Assembly (NCBI GenBank): GCA_008933825.1
Contig: WBUF01000006.1
Span: 1-64,000, forward strand
DNA: 64,000 nucleotides
Source: Rhodocyclaceae bacterium
GTDB taxonomy: Bacteria; Pseudomonadota; Gammaproteobacteria; Burkholderiales; Rhodocyclaceae
Direction: 5' to 3'
The notes under the pieces were generated by a model that saw nothing but the letters and a program-made list of their open reading frames with translations, was not told where the DNA came from and did no database searches. The first letter of the stretch is position 1. Each line of letters opens with the position of its first letter. The position numbers were made by a program, and so were the translations under genes. Shown piece by piece: positions 8,219 through 16,095 of the stretch.

Positions 8219-9502
8219 TCACGCGGCCTCCGTGGATGCGGTTTTGTGGATCACTTGAATCGCCTTCAGGCTGGCCGCCGTGGCGCTCTGCACCGAGCGG
8301 TTGACGTCGAGCGGGCTCGCCGCGCTGCCGGCGCCGAACATGCCGCCGCTCTTCGAGCCTTCGATGAAGTTGGACGAGTCGAGTACGATGTCCTCGGGCA
8401 GCTTCACCCCGGTGACCTCCGGCTCCATGCCGACGGCCAGCACGACGAGGTCGTGCTCGGTGGCGTAGCGCTTATAGCCCTCGGTGTCGACGCCGTGCAG
8501 GACCGGGTTGCCGGTCTGCTCGTTGAAGGCGATGCGCGCCACCTTGGACTTGACGAAGGTGACGGTGGGGTCGTTCTGCACGCTCTGGTAGAAGTCCTCG
8601 AAGCGGTCGATGGCGCGGATGTCGATGTAGTAGATGGTCGACTTGCCTTCTTCGCCGCAGGCTTCGCGCACGTAGTGGGTTTGTTTCAACGAGGCCATGC
8701 AGCAGATGCGCGAGCAGTGGCGCAGGTGGTTCTCGTCGCGCGAGCCGGCACACTGGATGAAGGCGACGTTCTTCGCCTCCTTGCCGTCGGCGCGCAGGAG
8801 GCGGCCAGAGGTGGGGCCGTGCGGGTCGGCCATGCGCTCGAATTCGAGGCTGGTGACGACGTTGGGGATGCGGCCGTAGCCGTAGGGCTGGATCTTCGCC
8901 GCGTCGTAGGGCCGCCAGCCGGTGGCCCAGACCACGCTGCCGACCTTCAGCTCGACGGTCTCTTCCTGCATGGCGAGGTCGACCGCGCCGGCCTTGCAGG
9001 CGGCCTTGGCCTTCTCGCCCTCGGGCGTGCCGACGATGGTCGGGTCGATGACATACCGCTGCGGGTAGGCCATGCCGTGCGGCAGGTAGGCGGCCTTGAT
9101 CCTGTCCAGGCCGTAGTTGGCCGGGTTGGGGATCTCCGCGGACACCGCGTTGCCGCAGTCGCCGCAGGCGGTGCAGGCCTCGGTGACGTAGCGCGGCTTG
9201 ACCTTGAGGGTGACGGTGTAGTCGCCTCGCGAGCCGCTGACGGCGGCCACCTCGGTCATGGTCATGACGCGCAGCTTGGGATTGCCCTTGAGGCGCTTCA
9301 GGTTGATCTCGAGGCCGCAGGTGGGGTGGCACATCTTGGGAAAGTAGCGGTAGAGCAGGGCCGTGCGGCCGCCGAGGGTGGGCAGCTTCTCGGCCAGGAT
9401 GACCTGCTTGCCGCACTCGGCGGCTTCGAGCGCCGCCGTCATGCCGGAGATGCCGCCGCCCACGACGAGGATCGTCTGGCTGGTAGCGATGGATGCTGAC
9501 AT
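8219..9502 (-). CDS. qmoA: QmoA: HdrA-like flavoprotein
   Basis: 427 residues. It has an N-terminal FAD Rossmann motif (VVGGGISGMTAALEAAECG), the Qmo/HdrA stretch LGGRTALLYRYFPKMCHPTCGLE, and a Cys pair CTACGDCG. C-terminal FAD contacts lie around GMFGAGSAASPLDVNRS. It is the first gene of the qmoAB-hdrCB operon and partners QmoB in electron exchange with APS reductase in the cytoplasm. The start ATG at 9502 has the SD GGGAGG 4 nt upstream. The 159-nt upstream gap holds an FNR-type box and inverted repeats, so oxygen- or redox-responsive control is plausible. Confidence 0.92.
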   Translation of the reverse strand: MSASIATSQTILVVGGGISGMTAALEAAECGKQVILAEKLPTLGGRTALLYRYFPKMCHPTCGLEINLKRLKGNPKLRVMTMTEVAAVSGSRGDYTVTLKVKPRYVTEACTACGDCGNAVSAEIPNPANYGLDRIKAAYLPHGMAYPQRYVIDPTIVGTPEGEKAKAACKAGAVDLAMQEETVELKVGSVVWATGWRPYDAAKIQPYGYGRIPNVVTSLEFERMADPHGPTSGRLLRADGKEAKNVAFIQCAGSRDENHLRHCSRICCMASLKQTHYVREACGEEGKSTIYYIDIRAIDRFEDFYQSVQNDPTVTFVKSKVARIAFNEQTGNPVLHGVDTEGYKRYATEHDLVVLAVGMEPEVTGVKLPEDIVLDSSNFIEGSKSGGMFGAGSAASPLDVNRSVQSATAASLKAIQVIHKTASTEAA

Positions 9503-9592
9503 CGAGCCTCCCGGGAAGAGGAATTCTTGTTGAAGATCAGTAGCGGATTCTAATCAACAACGCGCTGATTCTCGTCTTAATTTCCCTATCGC

Positions 9593-9651
9593 GGGATTGA
9601 AACACTCAATCCCATAATCAAGTGAAGCTTGACGCAAATCAAACCACTTGA
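9593..9651. promoter_or_regulatory. Nested inverted repeats upstream of qmoA
   Basis: GGGATTGA (9593-9600) and TCAATCCC (9606-9613) form a perfect 8-bp inverted repeat with a 5-nt spacer. TCAAGTG (9618-9624) and CACTTGA (9645-9651) form a second pair that encloses the FNR-like box. This is an operator-like arrangement; the cognate regulator is unknown. Confidence 0.5.
9629..9642. promoter_or_regulatory. FNR/Anr-type box upstream of qmoA
   Basis: TTGACGCAAATCAA matches the TTGAT-N4-ATCAA consensus of FNR/Anr/Dnr sites in nine of ten conserved positions. Its centre is about 133 nt upstream of the qmoA ATG. FNR-family control is inferred from the motif only. Confidence 0.55.
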
Positions 9652-9661
9652 GTGACTGGGG

Positions 9662-10186
9662 TCAAACCGTCGCCATCACGACCGGGCGGACGGCGAATTC
9701 CAGGGTGTCGAGGTCGCCGAGGATCCAGGTGGCGGAGGGTGCGCCGAGGCCGGCGACGGTGCCGGGATTGACCAGCCAGGTGGCGCCGCCCCTGACGTTG
9801 GCCTGCTGCGCCACTTCCGGCTTGTGGCTGTGGCCGCAGCAGACCAGGTCGTGGTCGCCGGTGCAGGCCATGGCACGGCCATAGTGCGGATAGTGCACGA
9901 GGAAGATTTTCCTGCCGCCCAGTTCGATCGCGGCGTCGCCGCCGTGGTAGTGCAGCAGGCCGTTCGAGCGCGAGGCCATCTGGCAGATCGCGGTGAAGTC
10001 GCCCAGATTGTTGCCGTGGATGACGTGCACCGGCAGGCCGATCTTCAGCAGGGGCTTGAGGGTGTTGGGTCCGATGACGTCGCCGCAGTGGAGCACGGCT
10101 TCGGCGCCGAGGGACTTGGCTTCCTCGACGGCGGCGGCCAGCATGGGGCCGCGGTCGTGGCTGTCGGAGACGATGCAGACTTTCAT
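9662..10186 (-). CDS. YfcE/MJ0936-type metallophosphoesterase
   Basis: 174 residues. It carries the calcineurin-like motif series DSH (residues 8-10), GDVIG, GNN, and GHSHKP followed by LVNPGT, which bind two metals in YfcE-type phosphodiesterases. The physiological substrate of these enzymes is mostly unknown. The gene lies 10 nt after the 131-aa unknown on the same strand and upstream of qmoA, so it may be co-transcribed with the sulfur genes. No obvious SD precedes the ATG. Confidence 0.82.
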   Translation of the reverse strand: MKVCIVSDSHDRGPMLAAAVEEAKSLGAEAVLHCGDVIGPNTLKPLLKIGLPVHVIHGNNLGDFTAICQMASRSNGLLHYHGGDAAIELGGRKIFLVHYPHYGRAMACTGDHDLVCCGHSHKPEVAQQANVRGGATWLVNPGTVAGLGAPSATWILGDLDTLEFAVRPVVMATV

Positions 10187-10196
10187 GGGAAGGCGA

Positions 10197-10592
10197 TCAC
10201 ACGATGAGCGGGCCGTGATAGTCCTCGTCCTCGCCGAGGCCGGGATTGGACATGATGGCGCGGCGCTTGACGTCGTGGTCGACCTGCAGCTGGAGCAGGT
10301 TGCGCACGCAGTCCTCGATGACCTCGTAGTCCTGCTCGCCGATGCGGTACTGCTGGGACTCGGTGTAGAAGAAGTAGGAGCGGTAGCGCTTCGCGCCGAG
10401 CTTGCAGACGACGAACTGCACGTTGCGCTCGTTCCAGTACATGCCCGGCACGGTGGTCAGGGCTTCCGAGCCCGGCGTCAGGCGCACCTCGACGTCGGTC
10501 TCTTCCAGCGGCACCAGCTGGCCATAGCGGTAGATCATGGCGGCCTCGACGGCGCGCCGTTCCTGGGGATCGAATGCGGGGATGTCGCTCAT
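10197..10592 (-). CDS. Conserved-looking 131-aa protein of unknown function
   Basis: I do not recognise this protein. The start is placed at MSDIPAFDP; the ATG 20 codons upstream would add a non-protein-like arginine/cysteine-rich tail. It has no signal peptide, TM segment or cofactor motif and looks like a small cytoplasmic alpha/beta protein with many aromatic residues (YFFYTESQQYRIGEQDYEVIED). It is the first gene of the minus-strand group and shares a 167-nt divergent promoter region with soeA, suggesting a role linked to sulfite oxidation, but nothing in the sequence shows what it does. Confidence 0.65.
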   Translation of the reverse strand: MSDIPAFDPQERRAVEAAMIYRYGQLVPLEETDVEVRLTPGSEALTTVPGMYWNERNVQFVVCKLGAKRYRSYFFYTESQQYRIGEQDYEVIEDCVRNLLQLQVDHDVKRRAIMSNPGLGEDEDYHGPLIV

Positions 10593-10658
10593 GAAAATCC
10601 TGTCCGGCGGGAAAAATCGAAGTATCCTGCATCTGAGCTTACATGAGCCCATAAGTTA

Positions 10659-10704
10659 CTCAAGCCATGCTGCCTTATGGACAAATAAAAACAATTGGCT
10701 TGAG
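10659..10704. promoter_or_regulatory. Inverted repeat in the divergent soeA promoter region
   Basis: CTCAAGCCA (10659-10667) and TGGCTTGAG (10696-10704) are perfect 9-bp arms around an A+T-rich centre. They stand between the soeA start and the divergent 131-aa gene. CTTGAG/CTCAAG cores resemble those upstream of qmoA. A candidate -10 TAATAT (10741-10746) lies just before the soeA ATG. Confidence 0.4.
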
Positions 10705-10759
10705 GACTTAGCGCAAAGCCCGAAGAATATCAACGACCACTAATATATCTTCCCCAGCC

Positions 10760-13624
10760 ATGCCCGACACGACCGCGCCGATCCGCGAGGTGAAGAAAAC
10801 CACCTGCTACATGTGCGCCTGCCGCTGCGGCATCCGCGTGCATCTGGAGGACGGCCGGGTGCGCTACATCGACGGCAACCCGGAGCATCCGCTCAACCAG
10901 GGCGTGATCTGCGCCAAGGGCAGTTCCGGCATCATGAAGCAGTACTCGCCCGCACGGCTGACGAAACCCCTGCTGCGCAAGCCGGGCGCCGAGCGCGGCG
11001 CCGGCGCGTTCGAGCCGATTTCCTGGGAGCAGGCCTTTTCGATCCTCTCCGAGCGGCTGGCGAAGATCCGCGCCAGCGACCCGAAGAAATTCGCGCTGTT
11101 CACCGGCCGCGACCAGATGCAGGCGCTGACCGGCCTCTTCGCGCGCCAGTTCGGCACGCCCAACTACGCGGCGCACGGCGGCTTCTGCTCGGTGAACATG
11201 GCCGCCGGCATGATCTACACCATCGGCGGCTCCTTCTGGGAGTTCGGCGGGCCGGACCTCGACCGCGCCAAGCTCTTCGTCATGATCGGCACGGCGGAGG
11301 ACCACCACTCCAACCCGATGAAGATCGCGCTGTCGAAGTTCAAGAGGAACGGCGGCCGCTTCGTCTCGATCAATCCGGTGCGCACCGGCTACTCGGCCAT
11401 CGCCGACGAGTGGGTGCCGATCCGTCCGGGCACCGACGGCGCGCTGCTCTTGGCGATCATCCACGAGATCATCGCCCAGGGCCTCTACGACCGCGACTTC
11501 CTGGTGCGCTACACCAATGCCGGGCAGCTGGTGAACCTCGACGAGAAGAGCGACGAGTTCGGCATGTTCCTGCGTACCGAGGTGCCGGAGGAGGAAGGCT
11601 GCTTCGACCCGCAGAACAAGCTGTGGTGGGACCGCGCCGCGAACAAGCCGGTCGTCACCCACACCGAGGGCTGCGATCCCTACCTGCTGGGCGAGTTCAA
11701 GCTTTCGGACGGCACGCCGGTGAAGCCGTCCTTCCAGCTGCTGCAGGAGCGGGTGAAGGACTACACGCCGGAATGGGCCGAGGGCCTCACCGGCATTCCC
11801 GCCGCGACGATCCGCCGCCTGGCGCAGGAGATGGGCGTCACGGCGCGCGACCAGAAGATCGAACTGCCCATCGCATGGACCGATTCCTGGGGCAAGGACC
11901 ACGACACCGTCACCGGCAACCCGGTGGCCTTCCACGCCATGCGCGGCCTGGCGGCGCATTCCAACGGCTTCCACACCATCCGCGCGCTGGCGATCCTGAT
12001 GAGTTTGCTCGGCACCATCGACCGGCCGGGCGGCTTCCGCCACAAGGCGCCCTTCCCGCGGCCGATCCCGCCCTGCGCCAAGACGCCCAACACGCCGCTC
12101 GCCGTCAAGCCCAATTCGCCGCTCGACGGCATGGCGCTGGGCTGGCCGGCCGAGCCGGACGACCTGTTCGTCGACGAGGCGGGCAAGCCGGTGCGCATCG
12201 ACAAGGCCTTCTCCTGGGAGTACCCGCTCTCGGTGCACGGCCTCATGCACAACGTCATCACCAATGCCTGGCGCGGCGACCCCTACCACATCGACACCCT
12301 GCTCATCTTCATGGCCAACATGGCGTGGAACTCCACCATGAACACGGCGGAGGTGAGGAAGATGCTGAACGACAAGGACGAACAGGGCGAGTACAGGATT
12401 CCCTTCATCGCCGTCTGCGACGCCTTCCAGTCGGAGATGACGGCCTTCGCCGACCTGGTGCTGCCGGACACCACCTACCTCGAGCGCCACGACGTGATGT
12501 CGATGCTCGACCGGCCGATCTCCGAGTTCGACGGCCCGGTCGACTCGGTGCGCATTCCGGTGCTGCCGCCGACCGGCGAGTGCAAGCCCTTCCAGGAGGT
12601 GCTGATCGAGCTGGGCACGCGCCTCAAGCTGCCGGCCTTCACGACGAAGGAGGGCGTGCGCAAGTACCGCGACTACCCGGACTTCATCGTCAACTACGAG
12701 ACCGAGCCGGGTTCCGGCATCGGCTTCCTCGCCGGCTGGCGCGGGCGCGGCGGCGAGAAGTTCATGCGCGGGGAACCGAATCCGCGCCAGTGGGAGATGT
12801 ATTCGCAGAACGATTGCGTGTACCACCATGAATTGCCGAAGTCCTACCAGTACATGCGCAACTGGAACCAGGGCTACCTCGACTGGTCGCAGAGGAGCCG
12901 CATTACGCGCTACGCCGAGCCGATCCTCATCCACCTGTATTCCGAGGTGCTGCAGAAGTTCCGCCTCGCCGCGCAGGGCAAGGGCATCACAAGGAAGCCG
13001 CCCGAGCATTTGAAGCGGCGCATCGAGACCTACTTCGACCCGCTGCCGTTCTACTTCGATCCGCTCGAGGTGCAGGCGACCGACACGCGCCAGTATCCGC
13101 TCGCCGCCGTGACGCAGCGGCCGATGGCGATGTACCACTCCTGGGACTCGCAGAACGCCTGGCTGCGGCAGATCCACGCGCACAACTACCTGTTCGTGAA
13201 TGCCCGCACGGCGCGGCTGGCCGGCATCGACGACGGCGACTGGATCCGGGTCGAGTCGCAGTGGGGCAAGGTGCGCTGCATGGCGCGCCACTCCGAGGCG
13301 GTGGAGCCGGGCACGGTGTGGACCTGGAACGCCATCGGCAAGGCCGCCGGGGCGTGGAACCTGACGCCCGACGCCAACGAGTCGCGGCTGGGCTTCCTGC
13401 TCAATCACGTGATTTCCGAGGAGTTGCCGGAGGGCGGCCGCCGGATATCGAACTCGGACCCGATCACCGGCCAGGCCGCCTGGTACGACGTGCGCGTGCG
13501 CATCTCGAAAGTCAGTCCCGGCGAGACGGCGGAAACTTCTCCGCAGTTCGCGCCGCTCAAGCCCTATCCTGGACAGGAGGAGCGCAAGAGCCTGTGGAGC
13601 TTTGTTGCGGGGAGGCGGCCATGA
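10760..13624 (+). CDS. soeA: SoeA: molybdopterin subunit of cytoplasmic sulfite dehydrogenase
   Basis: 954 residues of the DMSO-reductase superfamily. The N-terminal [4Fe-4S] site is C16-x2-C19-x3-C23 with C51 in GVICAKG. Cys143 in GGFCSVN is the likely Mo ligand, as in polysulfide/thiosulfate-reductase-type catalytic subunits. There is no twin-arginine signal, so the protein stays in the cytoplasm. That separates SoeA from periplasmic PsrA/PhsA and fits the SoeABC enzyme that oxidises sulfite to sulfate with quinone as acceptor. soeB and soeC follow. Near the C-terminus a dispersed-repeat copy (13507-13532) is translated in frame as KVSPGETAE. No clear SD is visible. Confidence 0.88.
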   Translation: MPDTTAPIREVKKTTCYMCACRCGIRVHLEDGRVRYIDGNPEHPLNQGVICAKGSSGIMKQYSPARLTKPLLRKPGAERGAGAFEPISWEQAFSILSERLAKIRASDPKKFALFTGRDQMQALTGLFARQFGTPNYAAHGGFCSVNMAAGMIYTIGGSFWEFGGPDLDRAKLFVMIGTAEDHHSNPMKIALSKFKRNGGRFVSINPVRTGYSAIADEWVPIRPGTDGALLLAIIHEIIAQGLYDRDFLVRYTNAGQLVNLDEKSDEFGMFLRTEVPEEEGCFDPQNKLWWDRAANKPVVTHTEGCDPYLLGEFKLSDGTPVKPSFQLLQERVKDYTPEWAEGLTGIPAATIRRLAQEMGVTARDQKIELPIAWTDSWGKDHDTVTGNPVAFHAMRGLAAHSNGFHTIRALAILMSLLGTIDRPGGFRHKAPFPRPIPPCAKTPNTPLAVKPNSPLDGMALGWPAEPDDLFVDEAGKPVRIDKAFSWEYPLSVHGLMHNVITNAWRGDPYHIDTLLIFMANMAWNSTMNTAEVRKMLNDKDEQGEYRIPFIAVCDAFQSEMTAFADLVLPDTTYLERHDVMSMLDRPISEFDGPVDSVRIPVLPPTGECKPFQEVLIELGTRLKLPAFTTKEGVRKYRDYPDFIVNYETEPGSGIGFLAGWRGRGGEKFMRGEPNPRQWEMYSQNDCVYHHELPKSYQYMRNWNQGYLDWSQRSRITRYAEPILIHLYSEVLQKFRLAAQGKGITRKPPEHLKRRIETYFDPLPFYFDPLEVQATDTRQYPLAAVTQRPMAMYHSWDSQNAWLRQIHAHNYLFVNARTARLAGIDDGDWIRVESQWGKVRCMARHSEAVEPGTVWTWNAIGKAAGAWNLTPDANESRLGFLLNHVISEELPEGGRRISNSDPITGQAAWYDVRVRISKVSPGETAETSPQFAPLKPYPGQEERKSLWSFVAGRRP
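13507..13532 (+). repeat. 26-nt dispersed element, copy 4 (in-frame, soeA C-terminus)
   Basis: Head GAAAGTCAGT (one mismatch), nine bases, perfect tail ACGGCGG. It is read in the same frame as copy 1, giving KVS at the start. Confidence 0.88.
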
Positions 13625-13631
13625 TGTGTGT

Positions 13632-13689
13632 TGTAGGTCGGGCTTCAGCCCGACATCGGCAGCCGTGTCGGGCTGAAGCCCGACCTACA
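13632..13689. repeat. Perfect 24-bp inverted repeat between soeA and soeB
   Basis: The left arm (13632-13655, starting TGTAGGTCGGGCTTCAG) and the right arm (13666-13689) are exact reverse complements with a 10-nt spacer. Each arm also contains its own GTCGGGCT..AGCCCGAC hairpin. This resembles widespread REP-type palindromes. It could stabilise the soeA message or attenuate soeB expression. Confidence 0.85.
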
Positions 13690-13703
13690 GGGCGAGGTGC
13701 TCA

Positions 13704-14435
13704 ATGACTCAACTCGCTCTCGTGATCGACCTCAACGTCTGCGTCGGCTGCCACGCCTGCGTGACGAGCTGCAAGGAATGGAATACCTCCGGGCAGGCTG
13801 GACCCTTGACGGACTTCAATCCCTATGGCGCCGACCCGACCGGAACCTTCTTCAACCGCGTGCAGACCTTCGAGGTGGGCGAGTTCCCGAACACGGAAAC
13901 CGTGCACTTCCCCAAGTCCTGCCTGCACTGCGAGGAGCCGCCCTGCGTGCCGGTGTGCCCGACCGGCGCTTCCTACAAGCGCAAGGAGGACGGCATCGTC
14001 CTCGTCGACTACGACAAGTGCATCGGCTGCAAGTACTGTTCCTGGGCCTGTCCCTACGGCGCGCGCGAGATCGACGAGCAGCAGAAGGTGATGAAGAAGT
14101 GCACCCTGTGCGTCGACCGCATCTACGACCAGTCGCTGCCGGAGATCGACCGCAAGCCGGCCTGCGTCAAGGCCTGCCCGACCAGCGCGCGCCTGTTCGG
14201 CGACGTGCACGATCCCGATTCCGAAGTGTCGAAGGCGATCCGCGAGAGCGGCGGCTACCAGCTGATGCCGGAGTGGGGCACGCAGCCGGCCAACCACTAC
14301 CTGCCGCGGCGCAAGACCCAGCTGCGCATCTTTGATGACGAACTGGTGCGCGCCGACAACCCGCTCAAGATCGAGGGCAGGCTGCCCAAGCCGGCCAAGT
14401 CCGAGCCCTCCTTGGACGATGTCACATCGTGGTAA
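13704..14435 (+). CDS. soeB: SoeB: four-cluster ferredoxin subunit of sulfite dehydrogenase
   Basis: 243 residues of the NrfC/PsrB/DmsB type. Cys motifs for four [4Fe-4S] clusters appear as CVGCHACVTSCKEWN, CLHCEEPPCVPVCPTG, CIGCKYCSWACPYG and CTLCVDR...CVKACPT. It carries electrons from SoeA to the membrane subunit SoeC. There is no signal peptide, consistent with a cytoplasmic complex. The ATG is preceded by GAGG. REP-type palindromes flank it on both sides (13632-13689 and 14444-14546). Confidence 0.9.
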   Translation: MTQLALVIDLNVCVGCHACVTSCKEWNTSGQAGPLTDFNPYGADPTGTFFNRVQTFEVGEFPNTETVHFPKSCLHCEEPPCVPVCPTGASYKRKEDGIVLVDYDKCIGCKYCSWACPYGAREIDEQQKVMKKCTLCVDRIYDQSLPEIDRKPACVKACPTSARLFGDVHDPDSEVSKAIRESGGYQLMPEWGTQPANHYLPRRKTQLRIFDDELVRADNPLKIEGRLPKPAKSEPSLDDVTSW

Positions 14436-14443
14436 AAAACATT

Positions 14444-14546
14444 CACCACCAAGGCACCAAGGACACAAAGATGCACCAAGTCCATTGTCTGCAAGTGCCA
14501 TTGCGCTGTTCTTGGTGCTACCTGGTGTTCTTGGTGTCTTGGTGGT
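14444..14546. repeat. Imperfect inverted repeat between soeB and soeC
   Basis: The left arm CACCACCAAGGCACCAAGG... and the right arm ...CTTGGTGTCTTGGTGGT are complementary over about 22 bases with two mismatches. The internal CACCAAG/CTTGGTG motif is repeated several times. This is a REP-like element of a type seen in many proteobacteria. It fills the soeB-soeC gap and ends just before the soeC SD. Confidence 0.8.
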
Positions 14547-14557
14547 AAGAGGTTTTC

Positions 14558-15514
14558 ATGCATCCCGCCTTCTCAGTCATTTTCCTCACCACCCTGATCG
14601 GCGTCGGCCAGGGGCTGTTCCTTGCCCTGTTCACCGTCGAGTCGTATGCCGCCTTCGACCTGCTGCCGAAGCAGGCCAGCCGCTTCTACGCGCTGGGCAG
14701 CCTCGTGGCGCTGGGCTTCCTCGTCGCCGGTTTGATTGCCTCCTTTTTCCACCTCGGCCATCCCGAGCGCGCCTGGCGTTCCGCGGCCAAGTGGCGCACC
14801 TCCTGGCTGTCGCGCGAGGTGATCGTGCTGCCGGCCTTCATGGGCGCGGTGTTCCTCTACGGCGCGGCGCACTTCGGCGGATTCAACCCGGTGCTGGCGA
14901 CGCTGCCCTCCGGCGCGCCGGTCAACGTCACGGCGATCCTCGGCGTGGCCGGCACCGCGCTGGCCTTTGCGCTGTTCATCTGCACCGGCATGATCTACGC
15001 CTGCCTGCGCTTCCTGCAGGAATGGCATACGCCGCTGACGGTGATCAACTACATCCTGCTGGGCGGCGCCTCCGGCTTCGTGCTGACGACGGCGCTGGCG
15101 GCCTTCGCCGCGCCTGGTGTGGCGGGCTTCCTCGGCGGCTGGGCGATTATCCTGACAACGCTCGCCTTTATCGGGCGCGCCGCGGCGCTGCTGCGCAATG
15201 CGCGCCTTCGTCCGAAATCGACGCTGCGCACCGCCATCGGCGTGAAACACCCGCGCATCGTGCAGAAGGCGCAGGGCGCGATGGGCGGCTCGTTCAACAC
15301 GCGCGAGTTCTTCCACGGCCGCACGGCGGGCTTCCTGCGCCAGGTGAAATGGGTTTTCCTGCTGATGGCCTTCATCCTGCCCCTGGGATTGCTCGCCGGC
15401 GGGTTTGCCGCCGCCGCCTTCGTCGCGCAATACCTGGGTTTGCTCGCCGAGCGCTGGTTCTTCTTCGCCCAGGCCAACCATCCGCAAAATTTGTATTACC
15501 AGGCGGTTTCGTGA
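14558..15514 (+). CDS. soeC: SoeC: DmsC/NrfD-like membrane anchor of sulfite dehydrogenase
   Basis: 318 residues with about eight hydrophobic helices, beginning FSVIFLTTLIGVGQGLFLAL. It contains the DmsC-type motif FFHLGHPERAWRS after the second helix and HGRTAGFLRQVKW before the seventh. Subunits of this family anchor molybdoenzyme complexes and bind quinone without haem. It should pass electrons from sulfite to the quinone pool. The SD AGAGG (14548-14552) precedes the ATG. The gene ends the soeABC cluster; tusA follows with its own promoter. Confidence 0.88.
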   Translation: MHPAFSVIFLTTLIGVGQGLFLALFTVESYAAFDLLPKQASRFYALGSLVALGFLVAGLIASFFHLGHPERAWRSAAKWRTSWLSREVIVLPAFMGAVFLYGAAHFGGFNPVLATLPSGAPVNVTAILGVAGTALAFALFICTGMIYACLRFLQEWHTPLTVINYILLGGASGFVLTTALAAFAAPGVAGFLGGWAIILTTLAFIGRAAALLRNARLRPKSTLRTAIGVKHPRIVQKAQGAMGGSFNTREFFHGRTAGFLRQVKWVFLLMAFILPLGLLAGGFAAAAFVAQYLGLLAERWFFFAQANHPQNLYYQAVS

Positions 15515-15559
15515 ATCGCACAAGAAAGAAATTCGATGCGTCGCCTTGCGGCCGAAAGG

Positions 15560-15588
15560 TTGCGCGGCGCCCATCGCGAAAGTATATT
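15560..15588 (+). promoter_or_regulatory. Candidate sigma-70 promoter of tusA
   Basis: TTGCGC (15560-15565), 17-nt spacer, TATATT (15583-15588). It lies about 50 nt upstream of the tusA ATG. Confidence 0.6.
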
Positions 15589-15640
15589 AGGCGCGTCTGA
15601 AATGCAGGCGCGACGATCCACCTAACGCAAAGGAGCAAAC

Positions 15641-15868
15641 ATGAATTTCGACAAGGAACTGGATGCCAAGGGGCTGAACTGCCCGCTGCCGATCCTGCGC
15701 GCCAAGAAGGCGCTGGCCGAGATGGCGAGCGGCCAGGTGCTGCGCATCCTGGCCACCGACCCGGGCTCGGTGAAGGACTTCGCCGCCTTCGCCAAGCAGA
15801 CCGGCAACGAGCTGCTCTCCACCGCCGAGAAGGGCAAGGAGTTCGAGTTCTACATCAAGCGCAAGTAA
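15641..15868 (+). CDS. tusA: TusA-family sulfur carrier protein
   Basis: 75 residues. It has the signature NCPLPILRAKKAL with the sulfane-sulfur-accepting Cys14 in the CPxP motif, and the fold-typical ATDPGSVKDF. In sulfur oxidisers TusA ferries persulfide sulfur between sulfurtransferases, DsrE-type proteins and the oxidation machinery. The SD AAAGGAG stands 7 nt before the ATG. A strong terminator follows, so it is probably monocistronic, although it stands between soeC and dsrE2. Confidence 0.95.
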   Translation: MNFDKELDAKGLNCPLPILRAKKALAEMASGQVLRILATDPGSVKDFAAFAKQTGNELLSTAEKGKEFEFYIKRK

Positions 15869-15902
15869 GCGCTGAGCGTCTGAGCGAACCCGAATCGCGA
15901 AG

Positions 15903-15930
15903 CGGCCCGGACAACCGGGCCGTTTCTTTT
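15903..15930 (+). terminator. Rho-independent terminator of tusA
   Basis: Stem CGGCCCGG / CCGGGCCG with tetraloop ACAA, followed by TTTCTTTT. Confidence 0.9.
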
Positions 15931-16095
15931 GCAGCAGACACATTTCGCCGCAGCGCAACATATGCGCTTGATATGACTCGATAAAAAGAATCAACTGGTC
16001 TCTGCCGGTAGCTTAGAACATTATTAATCGTTAATGGACTTGCCACAAAGAACAGGGCGAGTCGTTCAGCCGTTGCCGCAAAGAGGAGTCGACTT

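Noticed and set aside
10730..13408. 892-codon open frame antisense to soeA
   Set aside because: A shadow of high-G+C third codon positions. It is His/Arg/Val-rich with no recognisable domain, while the plus frame is a clear molybdoenzyme.
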